Part shown: piece by piece, positions 1 through 9,290 of the stretch
Position numbering within the stretch: the first letter of the stretch is position 1
Layout of the letters: the number at the start of each line of letters is the position of its first letter
NCBI GenBank assembly: GCA_050248735.1
Contig: JBFWRU010000015.1
Span: 1-64,000, forward strand
Source of the DNA: JACKFE01 sp050248735
Lineage (GTDB): Bacteria; Nitrospirota; Nitrospiria; Nitrospirales; UBA8639
DNA length: 64,000 bases
Direction of reading: 5' to 3'
Notes under the pieces: model-generated
What the model saw: only the letters and a program-made list of their open reading frames with translations
Databases searched by the model: none
What the model was told of the DNA's origin: nothing
Translations under genes and position numbers: made by a program

Positions 1-345
1 CTTGGGCCAACCCCAAGCTCACTGTCTCTCGTTCTTCATGACTCAAGTGGGTATAGCATTTCTTTTCCATGACAACACCTTAGCCGATCAAGGCCGGGAG
101 TGTTGCACTTGGAGTTAGAACCTAAGGTGCCATTTCCTGCGCACTTTTCGCGCAAAGTTGATCTATTGCCTTATCTTAAGCGCTATAGGTTCCATTCTGA
201 CGTCTTTTATATTTTCTGATTGGCTCAAACACACCATGGGCAAAATAATTTACCGCGTCCCCAAAGTGGGAATTTCCCATATTACAATTAATACCTCCAA
301 TATGGCCTGGCTTGGAGGTTGAGAGGGACCGATTAAGATTTTTAT
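1..345. other. Intergenic, no gene seen
   Basis: No open frame here shows a recognisable protein or a good ribosome binding site. The stretch lies downstream of the minus-strand gene ending at 346 and is moderately AT-rich. No tRNA-like, repeat-array or clear terminator structure was seen. Confidence 0.5.
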
Positions 346-651
346 TCAATCCTTCATTGTTACCAAAATCGATTCCTCAAAGGGTGACAACTGGTAAAGG
401 TTATTTTGATATAGCTCATGCATTAGTTTCTGCTCATACTCAGGGTCTACTCTCCTTTCGCACGCTTGAGTCGATTCACCAGGACGACAGCCTTGTGCTT
501 CCCTTACGATTCCCATTATTTCGTTAAAATCTTCACGCCCATCACCATAGTAAGATTGGGCCCAGGCTCCACCAAAATCTTGCCAAAATATTAAGATGCC
601 AATGGTGAAGGCTACAACGGCTTTTTCCCAATTGAGTTGTCCGTCATGCAC
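346..651 (-). CDS. Small exported protein, paralogue of next gene
   Basis: A 101-residue protein read from a GTG start. Residues about 10-31 are hydrophobic and end in a plausible signal-peptidase site after GGAWA. The rest is hydrophilic, with two Cys (CRPGESTQAC). Near the C-terminus it has YQLSPFEESI, which recurs as YQLTPFEESV in the gene upstream at 686-1549, so the two are related by duplication of at least this segment. The gap to that gene is 34 bp, so they are probably co-transcribed. No known family is recognised. It could also be a truncated copy of the longer gene. Confidence 0.5.
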   Translation of the reverse strand: MHDGQLNWEKAVVAFTIGILIFWQDFGGAWAQSYYGDGREDFNEIMGIVREAQGCRPGESTQACERRVDPEYEQKLMHELYQNNLYQLSPFEESILVTMKD

Positions 652-685
652 CTCTTTGTGGGGGAAGTTTTTCGTGGCCTTAGTA

Positions 686-1549
686 TTATTTCCTTCTACT
701 CCTCGTGTCGAAGCTTTTTTCGAACATTCTTGGGAAATAGTCGTTAGTCCAACCTTTCAAGTAGGGTTCCCCAAGCGGATTCATTACTCCGTCATCATGG
801 CCTTTTTCACCAGCCGAGGGTGTTGGCCATGGCTGATTAAGACGTTTATCAATATCGCGCGATAACCCGAAAACCGATTCCTCAAAAGGTGTTAACTGAT
901 ATTCTGGCTCCCGTGAAAACTGAGATTCTGGCTCTAATGCAGGAATTGTTTTCCCCATACATCCAACATAAGTTCGTATTAATTTAGCTTGTGTTCCAAT
1001 TACATACATGCACCCACTCATGTTCTTGTCTCTCCCACAAGCTTGAGCTGCCAATAAGATTTGCTGCTCATTCCGTTGGTTAGCTGCTGCTCTAAGCTCT
1101 TGACAAATATTAAAATCAATGCGGGCCAAAAAATAATTTGCTGACCAAAGGGTCTGAATGCAATCGCGTAAAGTAAAATTTTGAAAACAAAGATTTGACT
1201 GTCTTTTAAATTCATAAGGATCGTTAAAAGCCCGTATTGCACCCGGGCAAAAGGTTTTTGACACCCAACACCCTTCATCTGCTTCCATCTGTTTTTGGCT
1301 ATAATTCGCAGCTTTAAAAGAAACGGAAAGGGGATCTGGTTTTTGGGATTTACCAAATTGGCCTTTACTTAAAGTACTTAAGTTAATAGGTCTAGTCGAT
1401 GAATCCTTCCCATAAATAAAATTTTCCCCTGATCTCGGAAGCAGCTTTGCAACACTGTCATGCCTCTCACAACAATTTGAAAAAATAAAGTAAATTAGAA
1501 ATACCGATAAAATTAACGATGCTTTAAGAAAATACCTGTTTCCCCACAT
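686..1549 (-). CDS. Hypothetical secreted or membrane-anchored protein
   Basis: A 287-residue protein. The N-terminus (about residues 9-26) is a hydrophobic segment followed by NCCERH, so it may be a signal anchor or an atypical lipoprotein signal. The mature part is rich in Cys (about eleven), suggesting disulfides in the periplasm. It contains the motif YQLTPFEESVFG near residue 217, shared with the smaller gene downstream. Codon use looks AT-richer than the housekeeping genes later in the window. No family is recognised and no enzymatic motif was seen. Confidence 0.55.
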   Translation of the reverse strand: MWGNRYFLKASLILSVFLIYFIFSNCCERHDSVAKLLPRSGENFIYGKDSSTRPINLSTLSKGQFGKSQKPDPLSVSFKAANYSQKQMEADEGCWVSKTFCPGAIRAFNDPYEFKRQSNLCFQNFTLRDCIQTLWSANYFLARIDFNICQELRAAANQRNEQQILLAAQACGRDKNMSGCMYVIGTQAKLIRTYVGCMGKTIPALEPESQFSREPEYQLTPFEESVFGLSRDIDKRLNQPWPTPSAGEKGHDDGVMNPLGEPYLKGWTNDYFPRMFEKSFDTRSRRK

Positions 1550-1629
1550 TAGTTTTCCTCCAGTAGAAAGTTTTCAAGAACCAACCACTGCATATTTTCC
1601 TTCACCGCTTGCTCAACCCTCATGACCTC

Positions 1630-1647
1630 CTCCCATAAAACTAGACC
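1630..1647. repeat. IS3 terminal inverted repeat, left
   Basis: CTCCCATAAAACTAGACC, the exact reverse complement of 2596-2613. The next outward base on each side does not pair, which fixes the element boundary. Confidence 0.85.
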
Positions 1648-1650
1648 GTG

Positions 1651-2251
1651 CTATGCTGGAAATGCGATGCTTCTGCAGCTCAGGTTGAGCCGCATGTTCG
1701 GCAAACTCCTGCGGTGTGAGTTCCCCAGAGCCCCATGCGGCCGGGGTTCATTGTAATCCATTACGTCACGCTTTAATCTTCTATCGGGCATCGTGTAGGG
1801 AGATGAACACATTGGCATTGAGGCATTCGTTCCGAAACTTGCCATTGAAACTCTCAATCTCCGCGTTCTCCACGGGTTTCCCGGGTCGAATGAAATCGAG
1901 TTTAACCTCATGCGCATAGGCCCAGGCATCCAAGGCCGCGACGACCCTCCTGCCCGTCAGGGTGAAATCGACCTCAATTAATGAACGGAGTCGACTCCAG
2001 TTTTCCACGACAGTGAGCGCGCGAAAATGCCGCCCATCCAGTAAAGTGTCGGCCACAAAATCCATACTCCACCGCTCATTCTCTTGGCTCGGACGGGGTG
2101 ACGTGAGCCGCACGATCAGGCCTTCTTTCCGATAAAGACGATGGACACGCTTCCGGTTGATGACCCAGCCCCCCCGCCGCAGGACATGCCGACGGAGATA
2201 CCCAAATCGAGGACGCGCCTGGGCCAATTCCCGTAACCGTCTCCGTAGCAC
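1651..2251 (-). pseudogene. IS3 transposase OrfB, deleted and frameshifted
   Basis: The frame from 2251 encodes IS3 OrfB features: RFGYLRRHVL, INRKRVHRLYRKEGL, the first catalytic Asp in RWSMDFVADTL, and the terminal Glu region ENAEIESFNGKFRNECLN. The usual VMDNGPEF segment with the second catalytic Asp is missing: GRRVVAALDAWAY joins directly across it. A further deletion lies after the HTH-like part. After SLHDAR the homology moves to another frame (RRLKRDVMDYNEPRPHGALG), and again at the very end. This is a dead copy of the IS407-type group. Confidence 0.85.
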
Positions 2252-2382
2252 GGTATCATCCTGGCGGTACTGGCGGTACTACCACGAGACGCGATTGAGC
2301 TGCAGCAGGCCACAGGCCCGTCGCACCCCAATGGGGGAACTGTCCGATGACTGCTCGCACCAGGGTACGCTTGCGCGTGGGC

Positions 2383-2538
2383 TTAAGGGATTTTTTGTTG
2401 CACCTCCTGCAGCATGACCTTATCGAGCGTCAACTCGGCGACGAGTTGCTCTAGTTTTCGATTCTCCTCCTCCACCAGCCGCAACCGCCGGATCTCGGCC
2501 AAGGCCATCTGCCCCTCTGAAAATTTGCTCTTCTTCAT
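2383..2538 (-). pseudogene. IS3 OrfA with internal deletion
   Basis: The protein begins MKKSKFSEGQMA, typical of IS407-group OrfA, then jumps straight to EIRRLRLVEEENRKLEQL and the leucine-zipper/ending LTLDKVMLQEV. The helix-turn-helix part that normally lies between these (about 40-45 residues in family members) is absent, so DNA binding is probably lost. The start at 2538 is preferred over an upstream ATG at 2577 because MKKS is the family start. Confidence 0.8.
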
Positions 2539-2595
2539 CGATTGTCCCTCCTCAGTTGGAGGACTGCAGGTTAGCAAACGTTTCCATTTCTCGCT

Positions 2596-2613
2596 GGTCT
2601 AGTTTTATGGGAG
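2596..2613. repeat. IS3 terminal inverted repeat, right
   Basis: GGTCTAGTTTTATGGGAG, the perfect partner of 1630-1647. Confidence 0.85.
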
Positions 2614-2623
2614 TCGTTAATAG

Positions 2624-3556
2624 TTAAAAACGCCATATCAGGTGGACGAAAGGTGAGGCCAGAAAATTGGTGTAGCGAAGCGAACTAATGGTCGACTCAT
2701 TCCGTGCGATGGTAGCGGACACATTCACAGTCACCCAATCCCAGGGAGTCCAATTGAGGGCGGTTAACAGGCGGGCTCCATAGTCCTGACGTGCTTCCCC
2801 TGTGCTGGATTCGAAGAAATCGTCATAGGATTTGTAATCGACTTGCCCTTGAACAAATAACACCAGCGTTTGCGTGATGGCATGCACGAAGGTGCCCCCG
2901 CCGGCAACCGAGGTATAGGAAAAATCATCAGGGTTAGCCCAGACGCGAAGTACGGACAAGAACGGATACAGAGCGGTACTTGGGCTTAAGCCTACCGTCG
3001 TATTGATATTGAATCCCAGATTATGCAACGTGACCAAATGCGTGTTGAAATTCCGATCATAAATAGCACTGCCATCATAACGGAGGCCAAAATTCCACCG
3101 ACCAAGGGGAAGGTTCGCTCCAGCACTCCCCGTCACCCCATTGAAATCGAGACCCTGGTTCCGATGATAGCGAGACAGGAACCCGCTGCCACTCACAAAC
3201 ACATCCACCCGCTGAGCAATCCGGGTACCCGCACGCACCAGTACGGACTGATTCAAAACATGATCATGTGTTTTCATTTTGTCGCTGAGAAAGGCATTGT
3301 CCGTGAATTGGTAAGAAGAGTTGGATTCCAAGGAAAACAGCTTGGGCCGTCGAAGCAAGACCAGGTCTTCTTCGCCGGTTAAAATCAATTCCTCGGGTGG
3401 GACGGTTACTGTTGGCGCCGATTGAACCTGTTGCGCCCGTTGGTCAATGGTTAGCGTACCCAGTTCTTGTGCACGAGACTCAAGAGAAAAAACAACCAAC
3501 ACCAAACCGGCAAACATGCCATAAATCTTCGTTTTCCTGAAGAAGGAATCAAACAT
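2624..3556 (-). CDS. Outer-membrane beta-barrel protein
   Basis: A 310-residue protein with a signal peptide (hydrophobic about residues 12-27, cleavage near SRAQ). From about residue 80 it shows alternating hydrophobic/polar strands with many aromatic residues, typical of a transmembrane beta-barrel. It ends in Phe (VHLIWRF), the C-terminal signature recognised by the BAM machinery. It lies 23 bp downstream of the 745-residue gene and is last in a minus-strand operon of exported proteins, so it may be the outer-membrane part of that system (inference). Its 3' end is 10 bp from the IS3 remnant. It resembles generic outer-membrane beta-barrel proteins; the ligand is unknown. Confidence 0.7.
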   Translation of the reverse strand: MFDSFFRKTKIYGMFAGLVLVVFSLESRAQELGTLTIDQRAQQVQSAPTVTVPPEELILTGEEDLVLLRRPKLFSLESNSSYQFTDNAFLSDKMKTHDHVLNQSVLVRAGTRIAQRVDVFVSGSGFLSRYHRNQGLDFNGVTGSAGANLPLGRWNFGLRYDGSAIYDRNFNTHLVTLHNLGFNINTTVGLSPSTALYPFLSVLRVWANPDDFSYTSVAGGGTFVHAITQTLVLFVQGQVDYKSYDDFFESSTGEARQDYGARLLTALNWTPWDWVTVNVSATIARNESTISSLRYTNFLASPFVHLIWRF

Positions 3557-3579
3557 TCTTGCGGGAAGTTTTTTCAGGA

Positions 3580-5817
3580 TTATTTCACCGTGAAGACCAA
3601 TGAGCTAGAGGTCGGGAACGCAGGAGTAACACCCGTGAATCCCTCTCGACCTGGGTCCGTCGGGCCGATTACTTGGCCAATCAGGTTGACTAAAGACGTT
3701 GGGGGAACTTGGACGGTGTATTTTGCATTGGTTTGGTTATTGGCTCCAAAGTTTACCCCGGATGTTCGAATTTGATAGCTTCCGGGATCTACCGTCGTGT
3801 TCAACACTTGAGGAATTCCACTCAGTGTGACTTGGGTCGGTGACAGAAAGACCGGTGGAACTGGACTTACAAAAAGCTGGACTACTGAAAAAGCCGCTAC
3901 ATCGCCGATATCTAACGGGTTTGCGGCCGAGACCTGGAACACAAAAGGAAGGCTTCCCAAAGACGGCGGCGGGGGCGGCGGCGGAGGTGGCGGCACTGAT
4001 CCCCCACCAGAGGACGACCCGTTGCTTGCCATAAACACCTGGCCCGCGGTGGAGGCATTGGCCACCACATTTTGAGCGACTTGGTTAACCTGGTTCTGGT
4101 TGCCACCATTATCAAACCAAGGCGATCCTGCCCCATTGGTAACATTGCCAGGTGGCCCCCCGCCCGTTGGTAAAGTAAACGGGCCGGGCCCCGCACATGC
4201 GCAAAATCGTTGTCCCATGGTTCCCAACCCTCCCGTGTTTACCGGAAGTGCTTTTGGCTGCGAACTTTGGGGTGGCCCAGAACTGTCCGATTCCAACATG
4301 CTCAGAATCCCTACCAACGGATTGGGAAATGATCTGACGGCGCTACTATTCTCCAAGCCGGAGGGCTGAACCATTTGTTGACCCGAAAGAGCATCGACCC
4401 CTATTCCAGGCTGCTCTTCTGTATTAGGCGTTCCTGTATATTCAATCCGTAGATGCCCGTCTGCCATCAACGACTTCACCAGTTCCATATCGTTCGCGTC
4501 TAGTAACAAGCGGTTAGAAATTCTTGAAATTAGACTGTTAAGTTTCATACCTTCCTGAAGTAAGGCGTTGATTTCTCTCGATGTTTGTTGGATTTCCTTC
4601 AGTAAGGCCATATTTGCGGGATACTTCAGTTTGGAAACTTGACGTAGTCGTTCTGAATTCAGCTGATTTAAATCCATGGCCTGCTTGTAGATAGCTTTAG
4701 CTCGATGTCTCAAACTCTCCAGATTCACCGTCTTGGGATCGATGAAAAAGTTTTTCCCAGCCTTGGCCATCAATACTTGTGTTTCCCAGTTTTCTTTTTT
4801 CAGGTTTTGTACTTCTTGAAACGACTGAAACCAGTCAATTTCCTCTTTGGTGAATTCTTCACCCATCCATTTTTTCCTAGTTAAATATCCAAGTCTCATG
4901 GCATCAATGAATTTCTGGCGTGAAGGGTCCATTCCTTCATCGAAAGTTTGGTTGACGAAGTCGGCAACCTCTTCCACCCGCGAATATTTTTTGCAGGGGG
5001 GGACGGCACAATCAGCGAGGTCATTGAAAAAAGCACCGAGGTAAATGGGGGAAATTCCCAAATTATATAGAGCTTTAATGTCCGCTTTTATGAACTCGTA
5101 TGTACCGACTTCAACGCCTTCCTGTTGATAAGCGGAAGGAACGTGTTCAAATTCAAAATAGAGACCCGCGAGTAGAGCTGCCGGCCCCAATGCCCTACCT
5201 GCTCCCTTGACGATTTTACTGGCATTCGTACTTCCCTTTTTAATGAAATCCATGACTTTTAGTTTGGAGGCTTTGTCTTGTACAGCCTTGATCCGTGCCG
5301 GAATAAGATAATTCTCAAACCAGTTTTTAATAACTTTTTTATTGGTGGTTCCCACATGGCTTGCCAGGCGGAGGTCTCCATACAGGAGTTCCTCCAATCG
5401 GGACAATGTGATTTGAAAAAACTTGTCCCCACTCTTGTAAATTTCAGGAAATCCTGAAACAGGGAATATTTTTTTGCTGACCTCCGGAGTGATGGGAGGC
5501 AACTTTATGGTCTGGGATTTTATCTGTTTGGTGATAAGGTCACTCACTGCCTGAACGTATTTATCCGATGTATCAGCACCTGCCTTAATAATTGTTTCCC
5601 AGGGACTGGGACCAGGGCTCCAAGAAAAAACGTTAAGTTGGTCTTTCAAATTATTGGGATCAGTTTGTTGTACTTGCCCCGCTTCTGTTTGGGAGATTGG
5701 CTGCTTCTCGTCCTCAACCTCTGCGCCAATAGATTGGACAGGGAAAAGGAACGTTCCAATTAGTGTAACCAGAATTCCTATGGGCAGAAATCTTTTATTT
5801 ATGCTTACGCCTATCAC
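3580..5817 (-). CDS. Large exported protein with polyproline linker
   Basis: A 745-residue protein from a GTG start that overlaps the upstream stop codon (GTGA), implying translational coupling. A signal peptide covers about residues 10-32 (cleavage near SIGA). Residues about 60-460 look alpha-helical. They include a Gly/Ala-rich hydrophobic stretch near residue 205 (GAGRALGPAALLAGLYFEFE) like the membrane-passing segments of some secreted toxins (resemblance only). Then follow a Ser/Gly/Asn-rich low-complexity stretch, a run of ten prolines near residue 640, and a C-terminal beta-sandwich-like domain of about 100 residues. No family is recognised. It shares an operon with two other unknown exported proteins and a beta-barrel. 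Confidence 0.65.
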   Translation of the reverse strand: MIGVSINKRFLPIGILVTLIGTFLFPVQSIGAEVEDEKQPISQTEAGQVQQTDPNNLKDQLNVFSWSPGPSPWETIIKAGADTSDKYVQAVSDLITKQIKSQTIKLPPITPEVSKKIFPVSGFPEIYKSGDKFFQITLSRLEELLYGDLRLASHVGTTNKKVIKNWFENYLIPARIKAVQDKASKLKVMDFIKKGSTNASKIVKGAGRALGPAALLAGLYFEFEHVPSAYQQEGVEVGTYEFIKADIKALYNLGISPIYLGAFFNDLADCAVPPCKKYSRVEEVADFVNQTFDEGMDPSRQKFIDAMRLGYLTRKKWMGEEFTKEEIDWFQSFQEVQNLKKENWETQVLMAKAGKNFFIDPKTVNLESLRHRAKAIYKQAMDLNQLNSERLRQVSKLKYPANMALLKEIQQTSREINALLQEGMKLNSLISRISNRLLLDANDMELVKSLMADGHLRIEYTGTPNTEEQPGIGVDALSGQQMVQPSGLENSSAVRSFPNPLVGILSMLESDSSGPPQSSQPKALPVNTGGLGTMGQRFCACAGPGPFTLPTGGGPPGNVTNGAGSPWFDNGGNQNQVNQVAQNVVANASTAGQVFMASNGSSSGGGSVPPPPPPPPPPSLGSLPFVFQVSAANPLDIGDVAAFSVVQLFVSPVPPVFLSPTQVTLSGIPQVLNTTVDPGSYQIRTSGVNFGANNQTNAKYTVQVPPTSLVNLIGQVIGPTDPGREGFTGVTPAFPTSSSLVFTVK

Positions 5818-6995
5818 GATTCTTTCTCCTGGGTTCCAGGTTTTTCATTATGATCCTCTTTGAGGTCTACAATAGTTAAATGGTTGAAAACTATTTCTTC
5901 CTGGTCAGCCCTTGGAGTAACTTCCGCTATCATGAGCCAACGTGCTGAATTGGAAAGGCCTAAGGTCAGCAGGTATCCCTGGCGTGATGCCATAACACTT
6001 GTGGGTTCAAAATTCGCTCGAACCGAAGAAGGTAAGCCGACAATGCGGCGAAGAATCGTGGAATCCATAGCAGGAGCAAGATTTTGTAGTTGTTCGAGTT
6101 GTCCTGAAGCTAAAGCTACCCTGAGACCATAGACTAATTCTTTTAAGTCAGGGTTCCGTAATGGGAGCAGACTTAACAAAACAGTGGCAATGCGACTTTC
6201 TATAAAGACTTGTTCAATAGACCCCTGTAAAGGTGGGGGTTCGGAATCCAGAAGCCCTGGCGAGGTAGTGAGATTCCGTTCCTGAAAAGCCTTTAGGCTT
6301 CTGGCTGTAGTCTTTTGAAGTACGTCGATGAACCCCCCGGAGAGTTTTTGAGTCCACCATTGAAGATTGTCTAATGAAAGGGCCTGGCCCCGCATCACCT
6401 CACCGGGTATGATTTTCAAGCCCATCAACTGCTGCCCCCCTTGACCTTTGCCCCATTCAGTTACTACCCACCCATCCACCATGGGGTTATAAAACCCGAC
6501 GCGGATAATAGGCCCCAAAAAATTTTCAATAACTGGCAAGGAGCCACGGAAAAAATAGGGCCATGTTATTTGCGAACTCTCTGGAGGATCTCGATTAAGG
6601 AAAGGCTCTAAAGTACCAGGGAACGCGTCGGGAAATACCTCAGGAAGCTTTTGAATATCGTTCGCAGCTACGAGTCGAAATATGGCCGCAGACTCTACCA
6701 CGCCTTGGAAATCTTGATCCCCATTATTTGGAAAGCCAAAGTTTGGATCGAAATCCCTATTTTGTAATTCTATGAAACGATCTACCATCTTGGGATTGAA
6801 GCCTTCTAAGGCCGTTGATGGTTGAGGGGCCAACATGGTGAAGACAGCCAAGCCAATGATGACAATGGTCGTGAAACCATGAACTCCTCTTTGAGTCCCT
6901 CTCTGATCCCTAAAAGAGAATCGCTCTGGAGCCTGAGTGAGAATTTGAGAGGAGCTAAAGGTCAATCTGAGGTTTCGCGTGATTTTTTTGATCAT
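5814..6995 (-). CDS. Unknown exported protein, operon member 2
   Basis: A 393-residue protein. Its ATG overlaps the stop of the upstream gene by 4 bp (ATGA), and its own stop overlaps the next start. After a basic N-terminus of about 40 residues there is one hydrophobic segment (about 43-60), an N-terminal anchor or long signal peptide with possible cleavage after STA. The remainder is soluble. It includes a region with alternating strands at the C-terminus (RWLMIAEVTPRA). No catalytic motif and no recognised family. Gene packing says it functions with its two neighbours. Confidence 0.6.
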   Translation of the reverse strand: MIKKITRNLRLTFSSSQILTQAPERFSFRDQRGTQRGVHGFTTIVIIGLAVFTMLAPQPSTALEGFNPKMVDRFIELQNRDFDPNFGFPNNGDQDFQGVVESAAIFRLVAANDIQKLPEVFPDAFPGTLEPFLNRDPPESSQITWPYFFRGSLPVIENFLGPIIRVGFYNPMVDGWVVTEWGKGQGGQQLMGLKIIPGEVMRGQALSLDNLQWWTQKLSGGFIDVLQKTTARSLKAFQERNLTTSPGLLDSEPPPLQGSIEQVFIESRIATVLLSLLPLRNPDLKELVYGLRVALASGQLEQLQNLAPAMDSTILRRIVGLPSSVRANFEPTSVMASRQGYLLTLGLSNSARWLMIAEVTPRADQEEIVFNHLTIVDLKEDHNEKPGTQEKES

Positions 6996-7990
6996 TTTGC
7001 CATCCCTTCATTTGCAGGTTCCAAAGCCGTCACAAAAACCATCCGGTCGAAGGGTTCAAGCGTGAGATGGTATTGCTGCGACGGGCCGACTATCAGCCAG
7101 GTTGAAAGATCTTCCATGGGTTCAATTCTCGCATCAGCCAACTTGGTCATCCAGGGCTCTGACAAAAACATGAACGTAAAATTTTGTCGGAACACGGACC
7201 AGGCTTGCGAGGTCGGTTGAATGTTCCCCTTGAAGAATAATTGCGGATTGATCAACGCTTCGACGGTTTCCGCATCGCCCTTCCTTAGGGCTTCCACAAA
7301 TGTCTCGGCCACGGCCTTGGTCAAGGCTTCCACCTGAGAGTGTTCCCTCATCAAACTAAGCACGGTCGGGTTTCCTAGATAGCGACGACGTACCGATTGC
7401 AGGTACCCAGGCGTGGATGGGGATTTCAGGTTGAAATTCACGCGTTCCAAGAGGCCCCACCATTGCAAGCGTTCTTGCTGTTTGGCCACGGCTTCAAGAT
7501 TGGCCTGCGTGGCAGGGCTGAGCCCAATCGGGCTGGTCGCTAAAAATCGCCCAGCGTCATATTTCATCACTTCTATCGTTTCCGATCCAAGTGGCCAGGC
7601 CATGGCTTCCCCGGTTTCAGCGGTTTCTCCCTTAGCTTGAATTTTCCCCGACAGGACGACCGCGACTAAGACTTCAGGATTGGCCTGAAGCAGGACATCA
7701 CATGTCGTCAACGTGGTGAACGTGGCGTCATAAAAGGTAAGCGTATGGTCTTCCGGAAGGCTTGTCAGAACCGATGAGGATGCCAGGGTTTTTTCGAGGT
7801 CTTCTAACTGGAGAGGGGTGTTCGTGTCCGTCTTTAGGAGTGCCACCTGCTGCTCAACATTAATTGGAGTGGCTAATGCAGTTTCTTCGGCTTGGGTCAG
7901 AGGAATCATTCCTCCCCCCCAGACCAAGAAGACCAACCCAAGCAATGAGGAAATGGTGTTTTGTCCATGTTGCCGCATGTACACATCCAT
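6992..7990 (-). CDS. Unknown exported protein, operon member 1
   Basis: About 332 residues, first gene of the minus-strand operon. The ATG at 7990 is chosen over an adjacent GTG at 7993 because an AAAAGG sits about 9 nt upstream of it; an ATG at 7978 is also possible. Hydrophobic residues about 15-33 form a signal peptide ending near TQAEE. The C-terminal 120 residues (VAETFVEALRKGDAETVEAL onward) resemble the pattern of NTF2/SnoaL-like folds, in which a helical start is followed by a curved sheet. This is a weak impression. It is transcribed divergently from the LapG-like protease at 8068, with 77 bp between starts. Confidence 0.6.
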   Translation of the reverse strand: MDVYMRQHGQNTISSLLGLVFLVWGGGMIPLTQAEETALATPINVEQQVALLKTDTNTPLQLEDLEKTLASSSVLTSLPEDHTLTFYDATFTTLTTCDVLLQANPEVLVAVVLSGKIQAKGETAETGEAMAWPLGSETIEVMKYDAGRFLATSPIGLSPATQANLEAVAKQQERLQWWGLLERVNFNLKSPSTPGYLQSVRRRYLGNPTVLSLMREHSQVEALTKAVAETFVEALRKGDAETVEALINPQLFFKGNIQPTSQAWSVFRQNFTFMFLSEPWMTKLADARIEPMEDLSTWLIVGPSQQYHLTLEPFDRMVFVTALEPANEGMAK

Positions 7991-8067
7991 CACGGGAACC
8001 TTTTCTCTCCCTTCCTCCTACTCAAGGGCCTATGGCCTTTGGCCGAAAGAGGGTTCGGAGGAAGGGA

Positions 8068-8754
8068 ATGGGATACCGTCAACAAACCTATAGTCTGTGG
8101 AGTTCGTGTTGTATCTTTATGTTACTTGTGTCAGTAGGGGTGCCTTCCTCCTATGCCTTCGCGAATGGCCTGTTTCAATCCACCGAATTTCGTAGTCGCG
8201 TGCCCCCCCCACCAGTGAATCTGGGACTTCATGTGCACCACACCCACTCGGTTTTTGCTTCGTGTGAACAGCATTCCTTATCGTGCCCGCCTGAGGTATC
8301 CACCTTTTGGAGTGATCAATGGAAAGCCCTTCAGTTACTGGCCCGTTTCGAGCAGGTCAAGGTGATCAACCAACTCGTCAATCGATTTCCCTACCACTCG
8401 GATTGGGAGAACTTTGGGGTACAGGATCACTGGGCGTCCCCTCTTGAATTTCTCCAATACTCAGGCGATTGTGAAGACTATGCCCTTTTCAAATTTTTTC
8501 TCCTCAGGCACCTGGGGGTGCCCAATGACCAGTTGCGTATCGTCCTACTGTGGAATCGTTCTGGCCTGAATGCCCATGCGGTGTTGGTATTTTTCCACTC
8601 CGGGGAAACTTTGGTGCTGGATAATGAACGCGATGCCCTTCTCCGCGATACGCAACTCCCACACTATGTTCCCACCTATTCATTTAATGAAACTCATAGC
8701 TGGTCCCATCTCATTTCTCCCAGCATGACTGACCCGCTTTCCTTGCTGAAATAA
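8068..8754 (+). CDS. LapG-like periplasmic transglutaminase-type cysteine protease
   Basis: A 228-residue protein. The start at 8068 is chosen because GGAGG lies 6 nt upstream and the product then begins with a clean signal peptide (residues 1-30, cleavage near SYAFA). The fold is that of bacterial transglutaminase-like cysteine proteases. The catalytic triad can be read as Cys135 in GDCEDYA, His170 in LNAHAVL and Asp185 in LVLDNE, at nearly the spacing known for LapG. Family members cleave the N-terminal part of surface adhesins in response to c-di-GMP signalling through LapD. No LapD or adhesin is seen nearby. Its divergent neighbour is an operon of exported proteins, which are candidate substrates (inference). 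Confidence 0.8.
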   Translation: MGYRQQTYSLWSSCCIFMLLVSVGVPSSYAFANGLFQSTEFRSRVPPPPVNLGLHVHHTHSVFASCEQHSLSCPPEVSTFWSDQWKALQLLARFEQVKVINQLVNRFPYHSDWENFGVQDHWASPLEFLQYSGDCEDYALFKFFLLRHLGVPNDQLRIVLLWNRSGLNAHAVLVFFHSGETLVLDNERDALLRDTQLPHYVPTYSFNETHSWSHLISPSMTDPLSLLK

Positions 8755-9290
8755 AAAAACCTTCTCAACCGTATTTCAGGCGAAGAAGGCATTTAGCATA
8801 TCTTCGTGCACCCTTTCCCCGTGTGGGTAGAAGGCTCATATTCAACTGGCCCGCCAGCGTGTCTATTTAACTCATCCGGGGAGTAAATGCAATAGCTCAA
8901 ACTAGTATGGTGGTCCATTTCTTCCCTGACATGCCTCGGGCTTCATTGCGAAGTTTTCTCCCAAGAATTCCATTTCACCCTATCCATTTGCCACAGGTTG
9001 GCAATGGTCAGTTCTTCAGGCATGAGAGATCCCGAGGGTCTAGGGGCTTGGCCATGGCTTCCTCTTCCAGATAGCAATATTGCCCATTCCACACCTCCGA
9101 TTTAGATCATCGAGGGGTTCCTCGCACTTCAGCGACACCTGAAGACAAGCAACCGTCCAGCAGCTTGCACGACTCAAAGTATACATGGCCAATTAGTAGA
9201 CTACGGATCGAAAGAAAGGGGATTGCTGAAGTAATTGGAGCCGGGCAGTCTCCTTGACCTTTCCGCATATACACTGGTCTTCTGCTGATT
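8755..9290. other. Non-coding, possible hairpin, then IS-derived sequence
   Basis: Just after the protease stop is a weak hairpin (CCTTCT at 8760-8765 with AGAAGG at 8784-8789) preceded by a run of seven A, which reads as a possible terminator for minus-strand transcription. The rest to about 9290 has no supported gene. The right part may be the 3' end of the neighbouring IS3 fossil. Confidence 0.4.

Larger units (their letters stand above)
1630..2613 (-). mobile_element. Decayed IS3-family insertion sequence (IS407-like)
   Basis: The element is bounded by perfect 18-bp inverted repeats at 1630-1647 and 2596-2613 and contains minus-strand fragments of both IS3 reading frames. It is about 984 bp, shorter than the usual 1.2 kb or so, because both frames carry internal deletions. 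No clear 3-4 bp target duplication flanks the ends (cct on the left, tcg on the right). It cannot transpose by itself, since the catalytic DNG segment of the transposase is missing. Confidence 0.85.

Noticed and set aside
3958..3995. GGC-rich run as a repeat array or CRISPR-like element
   Set aside because: It simply encodes the ten-proline linker of the exported protein. No CRISPR array was seen anywhere in the window.
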